Shown piece by piece: positions 60,001-64,000 of a DNA stretch of 64,000 nt. Numbering within the stretch: position 1 is the stretch's first letter; every line of letters begins with the position of its first letter. Below the pieces are notes generated by a model that did not search any database, was not told the DNA's origin, and worked only from the letters and a program-made list of their open reading frames with translations. The stretch is from Crotophaga sulcirostris (taxonomy: Eukaryota; Chordata; Aves; Cuculiformes; Crotophagidae), in assembly GCA_013397455.1 (NCBI GenBank), contig VYZB01000169.1:898717-962716 (forward strand), given 5' to 3'. Made by a program: the position numbers and the translations under genes.

Positions 60001-63000
60001 AAAAAATTTTTAGTCTTCTTTGCTAGGCAACAGAGGGAATTTATGAGAAAGAAACTTGTGTATATCCTAAAGTGATCTGCTTGGGACCATGGAAATGAAT
60101 TTTCCAGATAGGTTTTCATTTCCTGAATACGATGTGCTTTATGTAAATATTAATATGCCACACTGAATTTATGTAAGAAACCATCCTGAATTTGTGTAAG
60201 AAATGAAGAAATACATTAACAAGAGATTTCTCAGGTCTAATGTGTATTTAAAATGGTATTTCACTACTGAATTTACAAACGGAAAAGTAGCTGACCTTTT
60301 TCTGAAAGTGAAAGCTACAGCATGTTGCAGACTACAGTATGGAAAATACAGCAAAGAGGGAGATTAAAACAGCTTTTGAAATGGTTTTTTTTTTTTTCTT
60401 TTATAATGATGCTATTTTATACTAGCTAAAGTACAAGGTTATGCTGTCGCTTCTTGCCTCTGTCTTTGCCCCTTTCTCTGGATTGTCAACAGTAACGCAG
60501 AAATACTGTCACGTGAACACCCCTGCGGTGTCAGTGACGTCCCCGACGATTGGTGTAGTTCAATGTCTTTGTGTTCGCAAACCCTCTGAAGAGTGTCTCT
60601 AATGTTTTCCTGTAACTCAATTTTCTGCAGGTATTATCTAAAAAACAATATGGAAACAGAGACATTATGCTCTGATGAGGATGCTCAAGAGCTACTGAGA
60701 GAAAGCCAGATTTCCCTCCTACAGCTGAGCACCATCGAGGTCGCCACTCAGCTCTCCATGAGAGACTTTGAATTGTTTCGCAATATTGAGCCCACTGAAT
60801 ACATCGATGACCTTTATAAGCTGGACTCCAAAACAGGAAATGCTCACCTGAAACAGTTTGAAGATGTCATAAATCAAGAGACGTTCTGGGTTGCCATGGA
60901 AATCCTAGCAGAGCCCAACCAGCTCAAAAGAATGAAGATTATTAAGCATTTCATTAAAATTGCCCTCCACTGTCGAGAATGCAAGAACTTCAATTCCATG
61001 TTCGCGGTTATAAGGTAAAATACTTCCCATTTGTCAGATTGGATTTGTGCTCTCAAGGGCAAATGTGTTAATCTAAACAGAGAGAAAAGAAATAGGTGTA
61101 TCCTGAACAGATCACTGATGGTGCCAGGAGATGAAGGGAATTACCAAGATTTTCAAAAGCCAACTGTGCAGGGAGATGTACCCTCACTGCAGGCGTTGCC
61201 TTCCTCAGCCCAGTCTGACTGTGGTGGTTGGTGCAACTGTCTCTGTTTAAACTGTTACCTAGCAGGGAAAGAGCTGATTTGGACAAAAGCACTGTTTGAT
61301 TGATGAACTTCTGAAACCTGCCTGCACATTGCTGTCATTTTCTGTGATTCTGGCACCCACTTTATCTTCTTTTTTTTTTTTCAGTCATTGTTACTTTTTC
61401 AGTGTGCACTGAGTCATATCGGCGATGATGAGATTGCTTTATTTCTTCCTTTCATTGTAGGAACTTCCTCAAATCAGTCTTGTTTTAGCTTAATTTTCCT
61501 TTTTGTTCTTTCCTGTCATCTGCTTGCTTCTCTATTTTTTTCCTTCATTTGCACATTTAGACTTTCTCTTCTGATTTATACTGGATGCTGCTACTTTAGC
61601 AGCATCACTTCAGCATTTCCTTTATTTGCAATTATCCTACACCCAGGTGTTGCTTTATGAATGAAAAAAAAGTTGCTGTGATTCATCAGACAAAGATCTA
61701 TATCTCAGCAGCAGCAGTAACTTTGAGAGTACCGTTTTTAATAGTTTTTTTTTCCCATGTCTAGCCAGTTTATCAAATTTTATTGGCTTCTGTTTAGTCA
61801 TACATTAAAGAACTCATGAATTTGCTTAAAGGGTGCTGGGCAGCCACTGGGGCTGTGGCTCCTCATTACATGGTGAATACACATGGGGATACTGAATCTA
61901 ATTTCTATTTTCTGCTCCCTAATTTTTCATGGTTTAGTGTAGGTGGAGAAATGACTCTTCCTGCTTCTCAGTTAAGTCTTATCGGGCCATGACTGAAGTG
62001 GTCTTTGGTCAAAAAAAAAAAAAACAAACCAAATAAATGAGCTTTAGTTTTACCCTTACTTCCAGAGGAATACATTTTTGTTACTGTATGCCATGGATTC
62101 TCCTCCTTGCCTTGCCTTGCCTTGTGTATCACTGTGATGCCACATGTTTCAACTGGCCCAGGTTGCCCAGAGCAGTGGTGGCTGCCCCATCCCTGGAGCT
62201 GTTCAAGGCTGGGTTGGATGGGACTTTGAGCCCTCTGATCCAGTGGGAGGTGTCCCTGCCCATGGCAGGGGGTGGGACTGGATGGGCTTTGAGGTCCTTT
62301 CTGACTCAAATCATTCCATGATTCATGGAATAGGAAGATAACCATCCTAATGCAGCATGTGAAGGAGGAGCCGTGCGGTGGCACATGTTTGATTTGTCGT
62401 GTGATTTGACAATAACATGGATAGAAATGTATATTAAAAATATATATATTTAAGTTTTTGAAGCTTTCAGAATGAGAAAAAAATAACCTTAGAATAGCAA
62501 ATTCTGTGATTGTGTGGTTCTGGAGTTACTAACAAATGCTGGAGAACGTCCTTTGCCAGTTATGCAGCTACAGGAACTTTGCAATCATTACAGGATTTCT
62601 TGAGCAAACTAGGTGACAAATTATGGCAGGGAGAATGGTTATATTGATACATTTCATTTATTTTTTTTTTTTATTGCATCCAACTAATTCTGGATATATT
62701 TTTACTTAATGAGAATGAGCCCACAATAACAAGTTTTAGCATATCTTCTACTCCTGCTTCTTAGTCTGTTCATGCTCATTTTCAGATGCTCCAAACAGAC
62801 TTCTCTTAGTGAGGTCTTGCCACTTTTGCTTGGGATAAACTGTTGCTGTTCTCACTTGCTCCTGTAGCTGTGTATTCACCTCATTAAGTTTTCAGCCTTT
62901 TTGTCCTTATTGTGGTACACATTTTTACAGGAGAGAAGTGGTTCTTAGATTAAATGGGCATCAGTCCTGGGTTACACAGTGGTTGTTTTGGCAGGCTGAA

Positions 63001-63432
63001 ACTGGTACCTTGTGAATAGGAAGCAGTTGTGCTTTTACACTTCTCCTTTTCACACGCTCACGAGACTGAACGGCAGAGGTTCATTGTGAAGAACCCACAG
63101 TGCAGTTAACCTTGTGAAAGCTATTTTTAATCCTTAAAACAAAAAAACCCAACCCTTTACTTCCTTATGAAAGATAACGATTCCGCTAACAGCTGATCAT
63201 GAAATGTATCTGCCTTGCAGTGGCTTAAACCTGGCACCTGTGGCTCGTCTGCGAGGCACGTGGGAGAAGTTACCCAGCAAGTATGAAAAGCACCTCCGAG
63301 ACCTTCAAGATCTTTTTGATCCATCTCGAAACATGGCAAAATACCGCAACATCCTCAGCAGCCAGAGCATGCAGCCTCCAATTATTCCGCTTTTTCCTGT
63401 TGTCAAGAAGGATATCACGTTTCTGCATGAAG
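5957..63432 (+). CDS. RAPGEF6: RAPGEF6 (Rap guanine nucleotide exchange factor 6), 16 internal coding exons, partial at both ends
   Basis: Gene-level entry for the spliced coding sequence; the exons are listed separately. The product is a multidomain exchange factor that loads GTP onto Rap1/Rap2 and, in the family, acts at membranes and cell junctions downstream of Ras-like GTPases (M-Ras for RAPGEF6). The order seen is: tail of cNMP-like domain 1, basic linker, Ser-rich linker, acidic linker, cNMP-like domain 2, REM, PDZ, basic linker, RA, CDC25. The exon lengths sum to 2804 bases with no frame break or internal stop. The paralogue RAPGEF2 was considered, but exon 2 ([13 protein letters not shown]), exon 8 ([19 protein letters not shown]) and exon 13 ([13 protein letters not shown]) match RAPGEF6 as I remember it. 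Missing here are the initiator exons, the last part of CDC25 and the long C-terminal tail. Confidence 0.93.
6027..9792 (+). other. RAPGEF6: Intron, 3.8 kb
   Basis: No exon or recognisable repeat family seen. It contains a 16-base A run near 6637, an (atg)n/(atgatg) stretch near 6213-6227, an EcoRI-type 14-base palindrome at 7307-7320, and T-rich stretches near 8310 and 9550. Open frames of 60-104 codons look like chance frames. Confidence 0.7.
9793..9936 (+). CDS. RAPGEF6: RAPGEF6 exon: basic linker after first cNMP-like domain
   Basis: This 144-base (48-codon) exon lies between the acceptor tctttcag and the donor gtgagt, phase 0 at both ends. It encodes [17 protein letters not shown] followed by the basic run [20 protein letters not shown] and ends ...SSYLS. 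The VEN.KDNE..ILQRE block distinguishes RAPGEF6 from RAPGEF2, whose equivalent is quite different. Residues 24-71 of the visible protein. An in-frame start exists upstream at 9712, but the splice acceptor and the homology show this is an internal exon. Confidence 0.93.
11335..11815 (-). mobile_element. CR1 LINE 3' fragment, antisense, about 480 bases
   Basis: The plus strand carries the reverse complement of the CR1 3' end: 'gtagaatgggttgggttggaaggga', 'ctgccatgggcagggacacctcccactggatcag', 'cacctccagggatggggcagcc', 'ccttctcttctccaggctgaacaa' and 'cctcctctggactggctccaaca'. It closely resembles the copy at 51824-52238, so both belong to the same young-looking subfamily. Confidence 0.93.
15240..15665. 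promoter_or_regulatory. GC- and CpG-rich intronic patch
   Basis: Unlike its surroundings, this stretch has many CpG dinucleotides, for example 'gcgcggcctcggtgggatcccggctcgc' near 15360 and 'agcggagccggccgcgatgcg' near 15606. No exon with convincing coding content or splice sites was found. It could be an intronic regulatory element or a decayed unknown repeat; the sequence alone does not decide. Confidence 0.25.
15915..16182 (-). mobile_element. CR1 LINE 3' fragment, antisense, divergent subfamily
   Basis: The plus strand begins 'aatcacagaattatagaatgtcctgaattggaaggcaccca' and continues with 'tgttccagtgttccaccaccctctggg' and 'aagaaccttttcctgatatccagcctgcc', the CR1 3' layout. The middle differs from the other copies (for example 'gggcattggccaaatgctt'), so this is a different CR1 subfamily. 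Confidence 0.85.
18288..18444 (+). mobile_element. CR1 LINE 3' fragment, sense, internally deleted
   Basis: The sense-strand CR1 3' end reads 'cagcctggagaagagaaggctctggggagacc', jumps over the usual middle, and finishes 'ggttccttccaacccaaaccattctgtgattctatgat'. About 250 bases of the normal 3' region are missing compared with the copy at 36250. Confidence 0.85.
20333..20345. repeat. Poly(C) tract
   Basis: Thirteen consecutive C residues inside a C-rich stretch. A low-complexity tract with no other feature attached. Confidence 0.9.
22190..22620. promoter_or_regulatory. CpG-rich intronic patch with CRE-like site
   Basis: This stretch is GC-rich with clustered CpGs ('ctccgggctgcgtgg', 'gagcaccgcgccacgct'). 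An inverted CCAAT box (attgg, 22332-22336) lies 16 bases before gatgatgtcatc (22352-22363), a CRE-like core with TG in place of CG. No exon could be supported. A role as enhancer or minor promoter is inference only. Confidence 0.25.
24480..25495 (+). promoter_or_regulatory. RAPGEF6: Candidate promoter / 5' UTR of an alternative RAPGEF6 transcript
   Basis: This repeat-free kilobase lies directly upstream of the candidate alternative start codon at 25496. It contains CCAAT (24540-24544), a CRE-like tgatgtcatc just before it (24463-24472), a TATA-like AT run (24299-24320), and three short frames that would be upstream ORFs: 24631-24684 (17 codons, context gccATGG), 24892-24924 (10 codons) and 24993-25052 (19 codons). 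A pyrimidine tract ending in ag at 25486-25487 could be a splice acceptor, so the UTR may be one long exon or split. No transcription start site can be read from sequence alone. Confidence 0.3.
25496..25549 (+). CDS. RAPGEF6: Candidate alternative first coding exon of RAPGEF6 (short N-terminus)
   Basis: ATG at 25496 has G at -3 and G at +4, and an in-frame TAA at 25490-25492 fixes it as the start of its frame. Eighteen codons ([18 protein letters not shown]) are followed by a consensus donor, gtaagt. The exon ends in phase 0, exactly what the exon at 39499 (LPADLTK...) needs. The paralogue RAPGEF2 is known to have an isoform in which a short unique N-terminus is spliced to the corresponding LPADFTK exon, so this arrangement is expected for the family. 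The product would lack cNMP-like domain 1 and the basic linker. A chance ORF next to a chance donor cannot be excluded. Confidence 0.5.
27251..27281. repeat. (TTCT)n microsatellite grading into poly(T)
   Basis: Five TTCT units followed by a T run. It gives the lysine/glutamate-rich stretch seen in the antisense open frame 26820-27449, which is therefore not a real protein feature. Confidence 0.9.
31997..32019. repeat. A-rich (AAAC)n stretch
   Basis: Three CAAA units between A runs, in otherwise unremarkable intron sequence. Confidence 0.8.
34107..34242 (-). mobile_element. CR1 LINE 3' terminal fragment, antisense
   Basis: The plus strand reads 'aatcatggaatggtttgagttggaaggcacc', then 'ccatgggcagggacacctccccctggatcag' and ends within 'cacctccaggga'. 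It is a short 5'-truncated insertion. Confidence 0.92.
35204..35593 (-). mobile_element. CR1 LINE 3' fragment, antisense, about 390 bases
   Basis: The plus strand begins 'aatcacggaattacggaatgctttgggttgaaaggg' and runs through 'cttccagggatggggcatctctcacc', 'tgggccagggcctcaccacc' and 'gagccttctcttctccaggctgaacaacccc'. Several differences from the copies at 11335 and 51824 indicate another subfamily. Confidence 0.93.
36250..36603 (+). mobile_element. CR1 LINE 3' fragment, sense, about 355 bases
   Basis: Sense CR1 3' end: 'ggtctccaaggagaccttatagcag', 'gggaagaaatgttttcctgtgaggg', 'ggccctggcacagg', 'ccccatccctggaggtgttcaaggccaggttggatgggg' and the terminus 'tgttctgtgatgctgtga'. Confidence 0.92.
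37399..37510 (-). mobile_element. Probable CR1 LINE 3' fragment, antisense, divergent
   Basis: 'agaatcataactcatttaggttggaaaagaccttgaagaccatcaaatcc' resembles the antisense 3' terminus of older avian CR1 subfamilies, continuing into 'ctagcactgcccagccc'. It lacks the later CR1 blocks, so subfamily and right border are uncertain. Confidence 0.6.
38876..39020 (-). mobile_element. CR1 LINE 3' terminal fragment, antisense
   Basis: The plus strand reads 'aatcatagaattatagaatggtttgggttggaaggaacc', 'ctgccatgggcagggccacc' and ends in 'gcctccagggat'. The short copy lies about 480 bases upstream of the coding exon at 39499. Confidence 0.93.
39499..39630 (+). CDS. RAPGEF6: RAPGEF6 exon: Ser-rich linker (LPADLTK exon)
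   Basis: 132 bases, 44 codons, phase 0 at both ends, between acceptor atttacag and donor gtaaaa. It begins [20 protein letters not shown] and ends [13 protein letters not shown], a near-invariant linker of PDZ-GEFs rich in serines that could be phosphorylated. Residues 72-115 of the visible protein. As the first exon shared by full-length and putative short isoforms, its phase-0 start lets it accept either upstream exon. Confidence 0.95.
42795..42826. repeat. Poly(A) followed by (GA)n
   Basis: Nineteen A residues followed directly by about six GA units. A simple repeat probably polymorphic in length; no retroposed body is recognisable on its 5' side. Confidence 0.9.
43338..43499 (+). mobile_element. 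CR1 LINE 3' terminal fragment, sense
   Basis: Reads 'gattgcccaggggtggctgccccatccctggaggtgttccaggccaggctggatggggcttgg' and ends with the intact terminus 'cccttccaacccaaaccgttctatgattctatg'. One of the best preserved 3' ends in the window. Confidence 0.94.
44590..45442 (+). mobile_element. CR1 LINE, sense, part of ORF2 joined to the 3' region (internally deleted)
   Basis: The right part (about 45190-45442) is a standard CR1 3' region ('ggggagaccttattgcagcctttcac', 'ggaggaaatgttttcctgtgaggatggggaggccctggcacagg'). The left part (about 44590-45190) looks like coding sequence from the upstream half of CR1 ORF2, with frame remnants around 'gatgggaacagggagggtaagggacacttggagctgg' and 'tccatgggacccaaccagatgcat', now broken by stops. 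The reverse transcriptase core normally between them is missing. The antisense 170-codon frame 44578-45090 is a shadow of this element. Confidence 0.75.
45695..45710. repeat. Poly(A) run, 16 bases
   Basis: Sixteen A residues in unannotated intron sequence. No associated element recognised. Confidence 0.9.
45989..46006. repeat. (ATT)n microsatellite
   Basis: About five ATT units in intron sequence upstream of the acidic-linker exon. Confidence 0.85.
46569..46752 (+). CDS. RAPGEF6: RAPGEF6 exon: acidic linker before second cNMP-like domain
   Basis: 184 bases from acceptor atttgtag to donor gtgagg. It starts [18 protein letters not shown], contains an acidic run of ten consecutive D/E residues ([10 protein letters not shown]) and ends [14 protein letters not shown] plus the first base of a Glu codon completed by the exon at 47607. 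Residues 116-176. The acidic tract is slightly longer than I recall for the human protein, and TSDP keeps a serine found in RAPGEF2 at this place. Confidence 0.95.
46753..47606 (+). other. RAPGEF6: Intron, 854 bases
   Basis: AT-rich, without recognisable repeats or coding content. Donor gtgagg, acceptor ctaacag. Confidence 0.85.
47607..47743 (+). CDS. RAPGEF6: RAPGEF6 exon: second cNMP-like domain, first part
   Basis: 137 bases, acceptor ctaacag, donor gtaagt. Encodes (E)[19 protein letters not shown] and on to ILEDGQE, residues 177-222. This is the opening helix and first beta strands of the cNMP-binding fold, very highly conserved among PDZ-GEFs. Confidence 0.96.
47744..48696 (+). other. 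RAPGEF6: Intron, 953 bases
   Basis: No repeat or coding signal seen. Donor gtaagt; acceptor preceded by a T-rich tract (ttttttttccttcctctag). Confidence 0.85.
48697..48855 (+). CDS. RAPGEF6: RAPGEF6 exon: second cNMP-like domain, central part
   Basis: 159 bases, 53 codons, phase 0 both ends, donor gtaaga. Encodes [20 protein letters not shown] and on to [18 protein letters not shown] and VRTKVDDCQ, residues 223-275. The place of the cyclic-nucleotide phosphate-binding cassette (usual form FGE.AL...PRAAT) reads FGITPS...VRTKVDDC: the glutamate and PRA motif are absent, in line with PDZ-GEFs not being conventional cAMP receptors. Confidence 0.96.
48856..49371 (+). other. RAPGEF6: Intron, 516 bases
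   Basis: No repeat or coding signal. The acceptor is tttcggggcag, with a poor pyrimidine tract that includes a run of purines next to the AG. Confidence 0.85.
49372..49524 (+). CDS. RAPGEF6: RAPGEF6 exon: end of second cNMP-like domain and start of REM
   Basis: 153 bases, 51 codons, phase 0 both ends, donor gtaaat. Encodes [20 protein letters not shown] and on to [18 protein letters not shown], residues 276-326. The last helix of the cNMP fold passes into the strand that begins the RasGEF N-terminal (REM) domain. Confidence 0.96.
49525..50058 (+). other. RAPGEF6: Intron, 534 bases
   Basis: No repeat or exon seen. The acceptor (caatttttaag) is plain. Confidence 0.85.
50059..50223 (+). CDS. 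RAPGEF6: RAPGEF6 exon: REM (RasGEF N-terminal) domain, first part
   Basis: 165 bases, 55 codons, phase 0 both ends. Begins [19 protein letters not shown], includes [13 protein letters not shown] (the REM signature) and ends [10 protein letters not shown], residues 327-381. REM stabilises the catalytic CDC25 domain. The 3' junction is set by homology to the next exon (VTRVVLLW): the donor is gttggt, clearly weaker than the other donors of the gene. If unspliced, the frame continues 25 codons to a stop after 50299. Confidence 0.93.
50224..51468 (+). other. RAPGEF6: Intron, 1.2 kb
   Basis: No recognisable repeats. Weak donor gttggt; strong acceptor with a T13 tract ending in aacag. Confidence 0.85.
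51469..51576 (+). CDS. RAPGEF6: RAPGEF6 exon: REM domain, second part
   Basis: 108 bases, 36 codons, phase 0 both ends, donor gtagga. Encodes [20 protein letters not shown] and on to [12 protein letters not shown], residues 382-417. The helical second half of the REM domain, almost identical to other PDZ-GEFs. Confidence 0.96.
51577..52345 (+). other. RAPGEF6: Intron, 769 bases, over half CR1
   Basis: The antisense CR1 at 51824-52238 makes up more than half of this intron. A T-rich tract (52273-52289) lies between it and the acceptor tctgttacag. Confidence 0.85.
51824..52238 (-). mobile_element. CR1 LINE 3' fragment, antisense, well preserved
   Basis: The plus strand reads 'agagtcgtggaatggtttgggttggaagggacctcaaagccc', 'cacctccagggatggggcagccaccactgctctgggg', 'acatttctccctaagatctcgtctcc' and 'ccttctcttctccgggctgaacaacccc'. 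It is close to the copy at 11335-11815. It ends about 107 bases before the coding exon at 52346. Confidence 0.95.
52346..52549 (+). CDS. RAPGEF6: RAPGEF6 exon: linker and first part of PDZ domain
   Basis: 204 bases, 68 codons, phase 0 both ends, donor gtaaaa. Begins [20 protein letters not shown], then enters the PDZ domain with [18 protein letters not shown] and GLKRGDQ. The GFGI segment is the carboxylate-binding loop that receives C-terminal peptides of membrane partners. Residues 418-485. Confidence 0.96.
52550..53248 (+). other. RAPGEF6: Intron, 699 bases
   Basis: AT-rich, including an AATATTTAAAT-type run near 52737-52760. No repeat or coding signal. Confidence 0.85.
53249..53357 (+). 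CDS. RAPGEF6: RAPGEF6 exon: second part of PDZ domain
   Basis: 109 bases, acceptor tcttaaag, donor gtgagt. Encodes [20 protein letters not shown] and on to [12 protein letters not shown] plus one base of the next codon, residues 486-521. Contains the PDZ alpha-B helix ([10 protein letters not shown]) and last strand. Confidence 0.96.
53358..55242 (+). other. RAPGEF6: Intron, 1.9 kb
   Basis: Holds one short antisense CR1 (55010-55125). The rest is AT-rich and without recognisable content; the antisense frames at 53334-54036 have no protein signal. Confidence 0.8.
55010..55125 (-). mobile_element. CR1 LINE 3' terminal fragment, antisense
   Basis: The plus strand reads 'tcatggaatggtttgagttggaaaggac' and 'ccatgggcggggacacctcccactggatcaggggg', ending at 'caacctgacctt'. 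It sits about 117 bases before a coding exon. Confidence 0.92.
55243..55486 (+). CDS. RAPGEF6: RAPGEF6 exon: basic linker between PDZ and RA domains
   Basis: 244 bases, acceptor ctcttacag, donor gtttgt (again a weaker donor). Encodes (V)[19 protein letters not shown], a lysine-rich stretch with [19 protein letters not shown], and [13 protein letters not shown]; the last two bases begin a Ser codon. Residues 522-602. No catalytic motif; its basic and Ser/Thr-rich make-up suits a regulated linker. Confidence 0.95.
55487..55816 (+). other. RAPGEF6: Intron, 330 bases
   Basis: A T-rich tract ending in ttttttag (around 55578-55591) is a strong-looking but unused acceptor; splicing to it would put stops in frame. 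The real acceptor is gttttgcag at 55808-55816. Confidence 0.85.
55817..55974 (+). CDS. RAPGEF6: RAPGEF6 exon: Ser-rich linker before RA domain
   Basis: 158 bases, acceptor ttttgcag, donor gtaaaa. Encodes (S)[39 protein letters not shown] and ends LDFSNPS plus one base, residues 603-655. A likely phosphorylation-rich linker; [11 protein letters not shown] is typical of RAPGEF6 rather than RAPGEF2. Confidence 0.95.
55975..59268 (+). other. RAPGEF6: Intron, 3.3 kb
   Basis: Contains a small CR1 remnant at 57865-57943 and a CpG-rich patch at about 58195-58275 ('cgtcagccgcggcgctgccgctccgtgccg'). No coding exon seen. Confidence 0.8.
57865..57943 (-). mobile_element. CR1 LINE terminal remnant, antisense, with internal duplication
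   Basis: The plus strand reads 'atcacagtattacagggttggaaaggacctctgagat' followed by two partly repeated units, each with 'cctctgagat' and 'agtccaacctat'. Only the extreme 3' end of a CR1 remains, apparently with a local tandem duplication. Confidence 0.75.
59269..59509 (+). CDS. RAPGEF6: RAPGEF6 exon: Ras-association (RA) domain
   Basis: 241 bases, acceptor tattttag, donor gtaaat. Encodes (D)[58 protein letters not shown] and [11 protein letters not shown], residues 656-735. This is the ubiquitin-like RA fold; in RAPGEF6 it binds GTP-loaded M-Ras, which brings the exchange factor to the plasma membrane. Confidence 0.96.
59510..60630 (+). other. RAPGEF6: Intron, 1.1 kb
   Basis: No recognisable repeats apart from a T run near 60385. 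Acceptor ttttctgcag. Confidence 0.85.
60631..61014 (+). CDS. RAPGEF6: RAPGEF6 exon: CDC25 (RasGEF) catalytic domain, first part
   Basis: 384 bases, the longest exon here, acceptor ttttctgcag, donor gtaaaa. Begins (R)[19 protein letters not shown], followed by [68 protein letters not shown] and NFNSMFAVI, residues 736-863. These are the conserved CDC25 blocks, including the NFN..FA segment near the GTPase contact surface. In this family the domain catalyses GDP release from Rap1/Rap2. Confidence 0.97.
62105..62124. repeat. (CCTTG)4 tandem repeat
   Basis: Four perfect CCTTG pentamers, about 30 bases before the CR1 fragment at 62154. Confidence 0.92.
62154..62325 (+). mobile_element. CR1 LINE 3' terminal fragment, sense
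   Basis: Reads 'ggcccaggttgcccagagcagtggtggctgccccatccctggagctgttcaagg', then 'ccagtgggaggtgtccctgcccatggcagggggtggg' and a diverged terminus 'aaatcattccatgattcatgg'. Confidence 0.93.
63221..63432 (+). CDS. RAPGEF6: RAPGEF6 exon: CDC25 catalytic domain, second part
   Basis: 212 bases, acceptor ccttgcag, donor gtaatg. Encodes (S)[59 protein letters not shown] and [11 protein letters not shown] plus one base of a Gly codon, residues 864-934. It includes the hairpin region ([16 protein letters not shown]) typical of CDC25 domains. The closing helix of the domain should be in the next exon, outside the window. Confidence 0.97.
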
Positions 63433-64000
63433 GTAATGTCAAACAGAGAGATAATAAAGCAAGCACTGAATATGCTTTAACCCTTTCTTCAGTGCTCTGT
63501 AATCCAACAGATGGCTAAAAGAAGCTGCCACCATTTGGATGCTTGTGATGCATCCTTTGTAGGAGTAAGGTAAAATACAACTCTGAATGCATAATAGAAG
63601 AGACTGATCCTAGGCAAAATGTTAAAAATTAAATGCATATTTTTACTATTTTAAAAGCAATATTTAATCTTCATCAGCTGTCCTCCTTTAGGGTGGAGTA
63701 GGAGGTGAGTATGTTCACTGTTAGTCGCACTACTTTGAATATATTTCTTTTACAAAAACTTGTTGATGTGTTGTTTCTAGATTTTCATTTCATGTTGTGG
63801 CTTTCAGACAACTCCGATGATATAACACCTCCTACTCTTGCTTGCAGCATTTTCAAGGGGTTTTGTTTAAACATTTCCATGTTTTTTCCTGTTACACAAA
63901 TTTCTGTTCACAACTGATTAAGATGTTAAGGATTTCCAAATATGTCAGATTCTTAGTTTTGATGTTTCAGAACTATTTAAACTCATAGGGACATGGTTAG
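63433..64000 (+). other. RAPGEF6: Intron (5' part), runs out of the window
   Basis: The expected next exon (a segment beginning roughly GNDSKVDG in relatives) is not found before the end. No repeats recognised. Confidence 0.8.

Larger units (their letters stand above)
61015..63220 (+). other. RAPGEF6: Intron, 2.2 kb
   Basis: Contains a (CCTTG)4 tract, a sense CR1 and an AT-rich stretch near 62430-62455 (tatatatatat). The frame 61031-61303 has no recognisable content. Confidence 0.8.

Noticed and set aside
5957..63432. Assignment to the paralogue RAPGEF2
   Set aside because: Several exons match RAPGEF2 well, but exon 2, the REM start, the basic linker and the [11 protein letters not shown] linker are of RAPGEF6 type.
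63811..63917. Possible next RAPGEF6 exon after ctttcag, beginning (D)NSDDITPP
   Set aside because: The phase would fit and it starts with N-S-D, loosely like the expected GNDSKVDG, but the following residues do not match any CDC25 sequence and the frame soon ends in a stop.

Overview
This window is a piece of vertebrate nuclear genome, almost certainly from a bird. It is AT-rich and intron-dominated, and every interspersed repeat I can recognise belongs to the CR1 LINE family, with the 3' end typical of birds and other sauropsids (the ATTCTATG-type terminal repeat and the 'ccttccaacccaaacc' block). No mammalian Alu or L1 is visible. I cannot name the species.

The whole window lies inside one plus-strand gene, which I identify as RAPGEF6 (PDZ-GEF2 / RA-GEF-2), a guanine nucleotide exchange factor for Rap GTPases. 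Sixteen coding exons can be placed between 5957 and 63432. All have GT-AG borders and all join in frame, giving 2804 coding bases (about 934 codons). The protein starts inside the first cyclic-nucleotide-binding-like domain and is cut before the end of the catalytic CDC25 domain, so the first exons lie upstream of the window and the last exons downstream. RAPGEF6 is preferred over its paralogue RAPGEF2 because exons 2, 8, 12, 13 and 14 carry RAPGEF6-type residues.

Layout: 1-5956 is intron; 5957-9936 holds two exons (end of the first cNMP-like domain and a basic linker); 9937-39498 is a very long intron (29.6 kb) with scattered CR1 copies and several GC-rich patches; 39499-63432 holds the other fourteen exons, encoding in order a Ser-rich linker, an acidic linker, the second cNMP-like domain, the REM (RasGEF-N) domain, a PDZ domain, a basic linker, a Ras-association domain and most of the CDC25 domain.

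The most interesting observation is in the long intron. At 25496-25549 there is a short, well-contexted start codon, an 18-codon frame and a perfect GTAAGT donor, in the phase needed to splice to the exon at 39499. It looks like an alternative first coding exon that would make a RAPGEF6 isoform lacking the first cNMP-like domain, as is known for RAPGEF2. The kilobase upstream has three short upstream reading frames and may be its 5' UTR or promoter. I see no novel gene system, CRISPR array, tRNA or rRNA. Most long open frames in the introns are chance frames or antisense readings of CR1.
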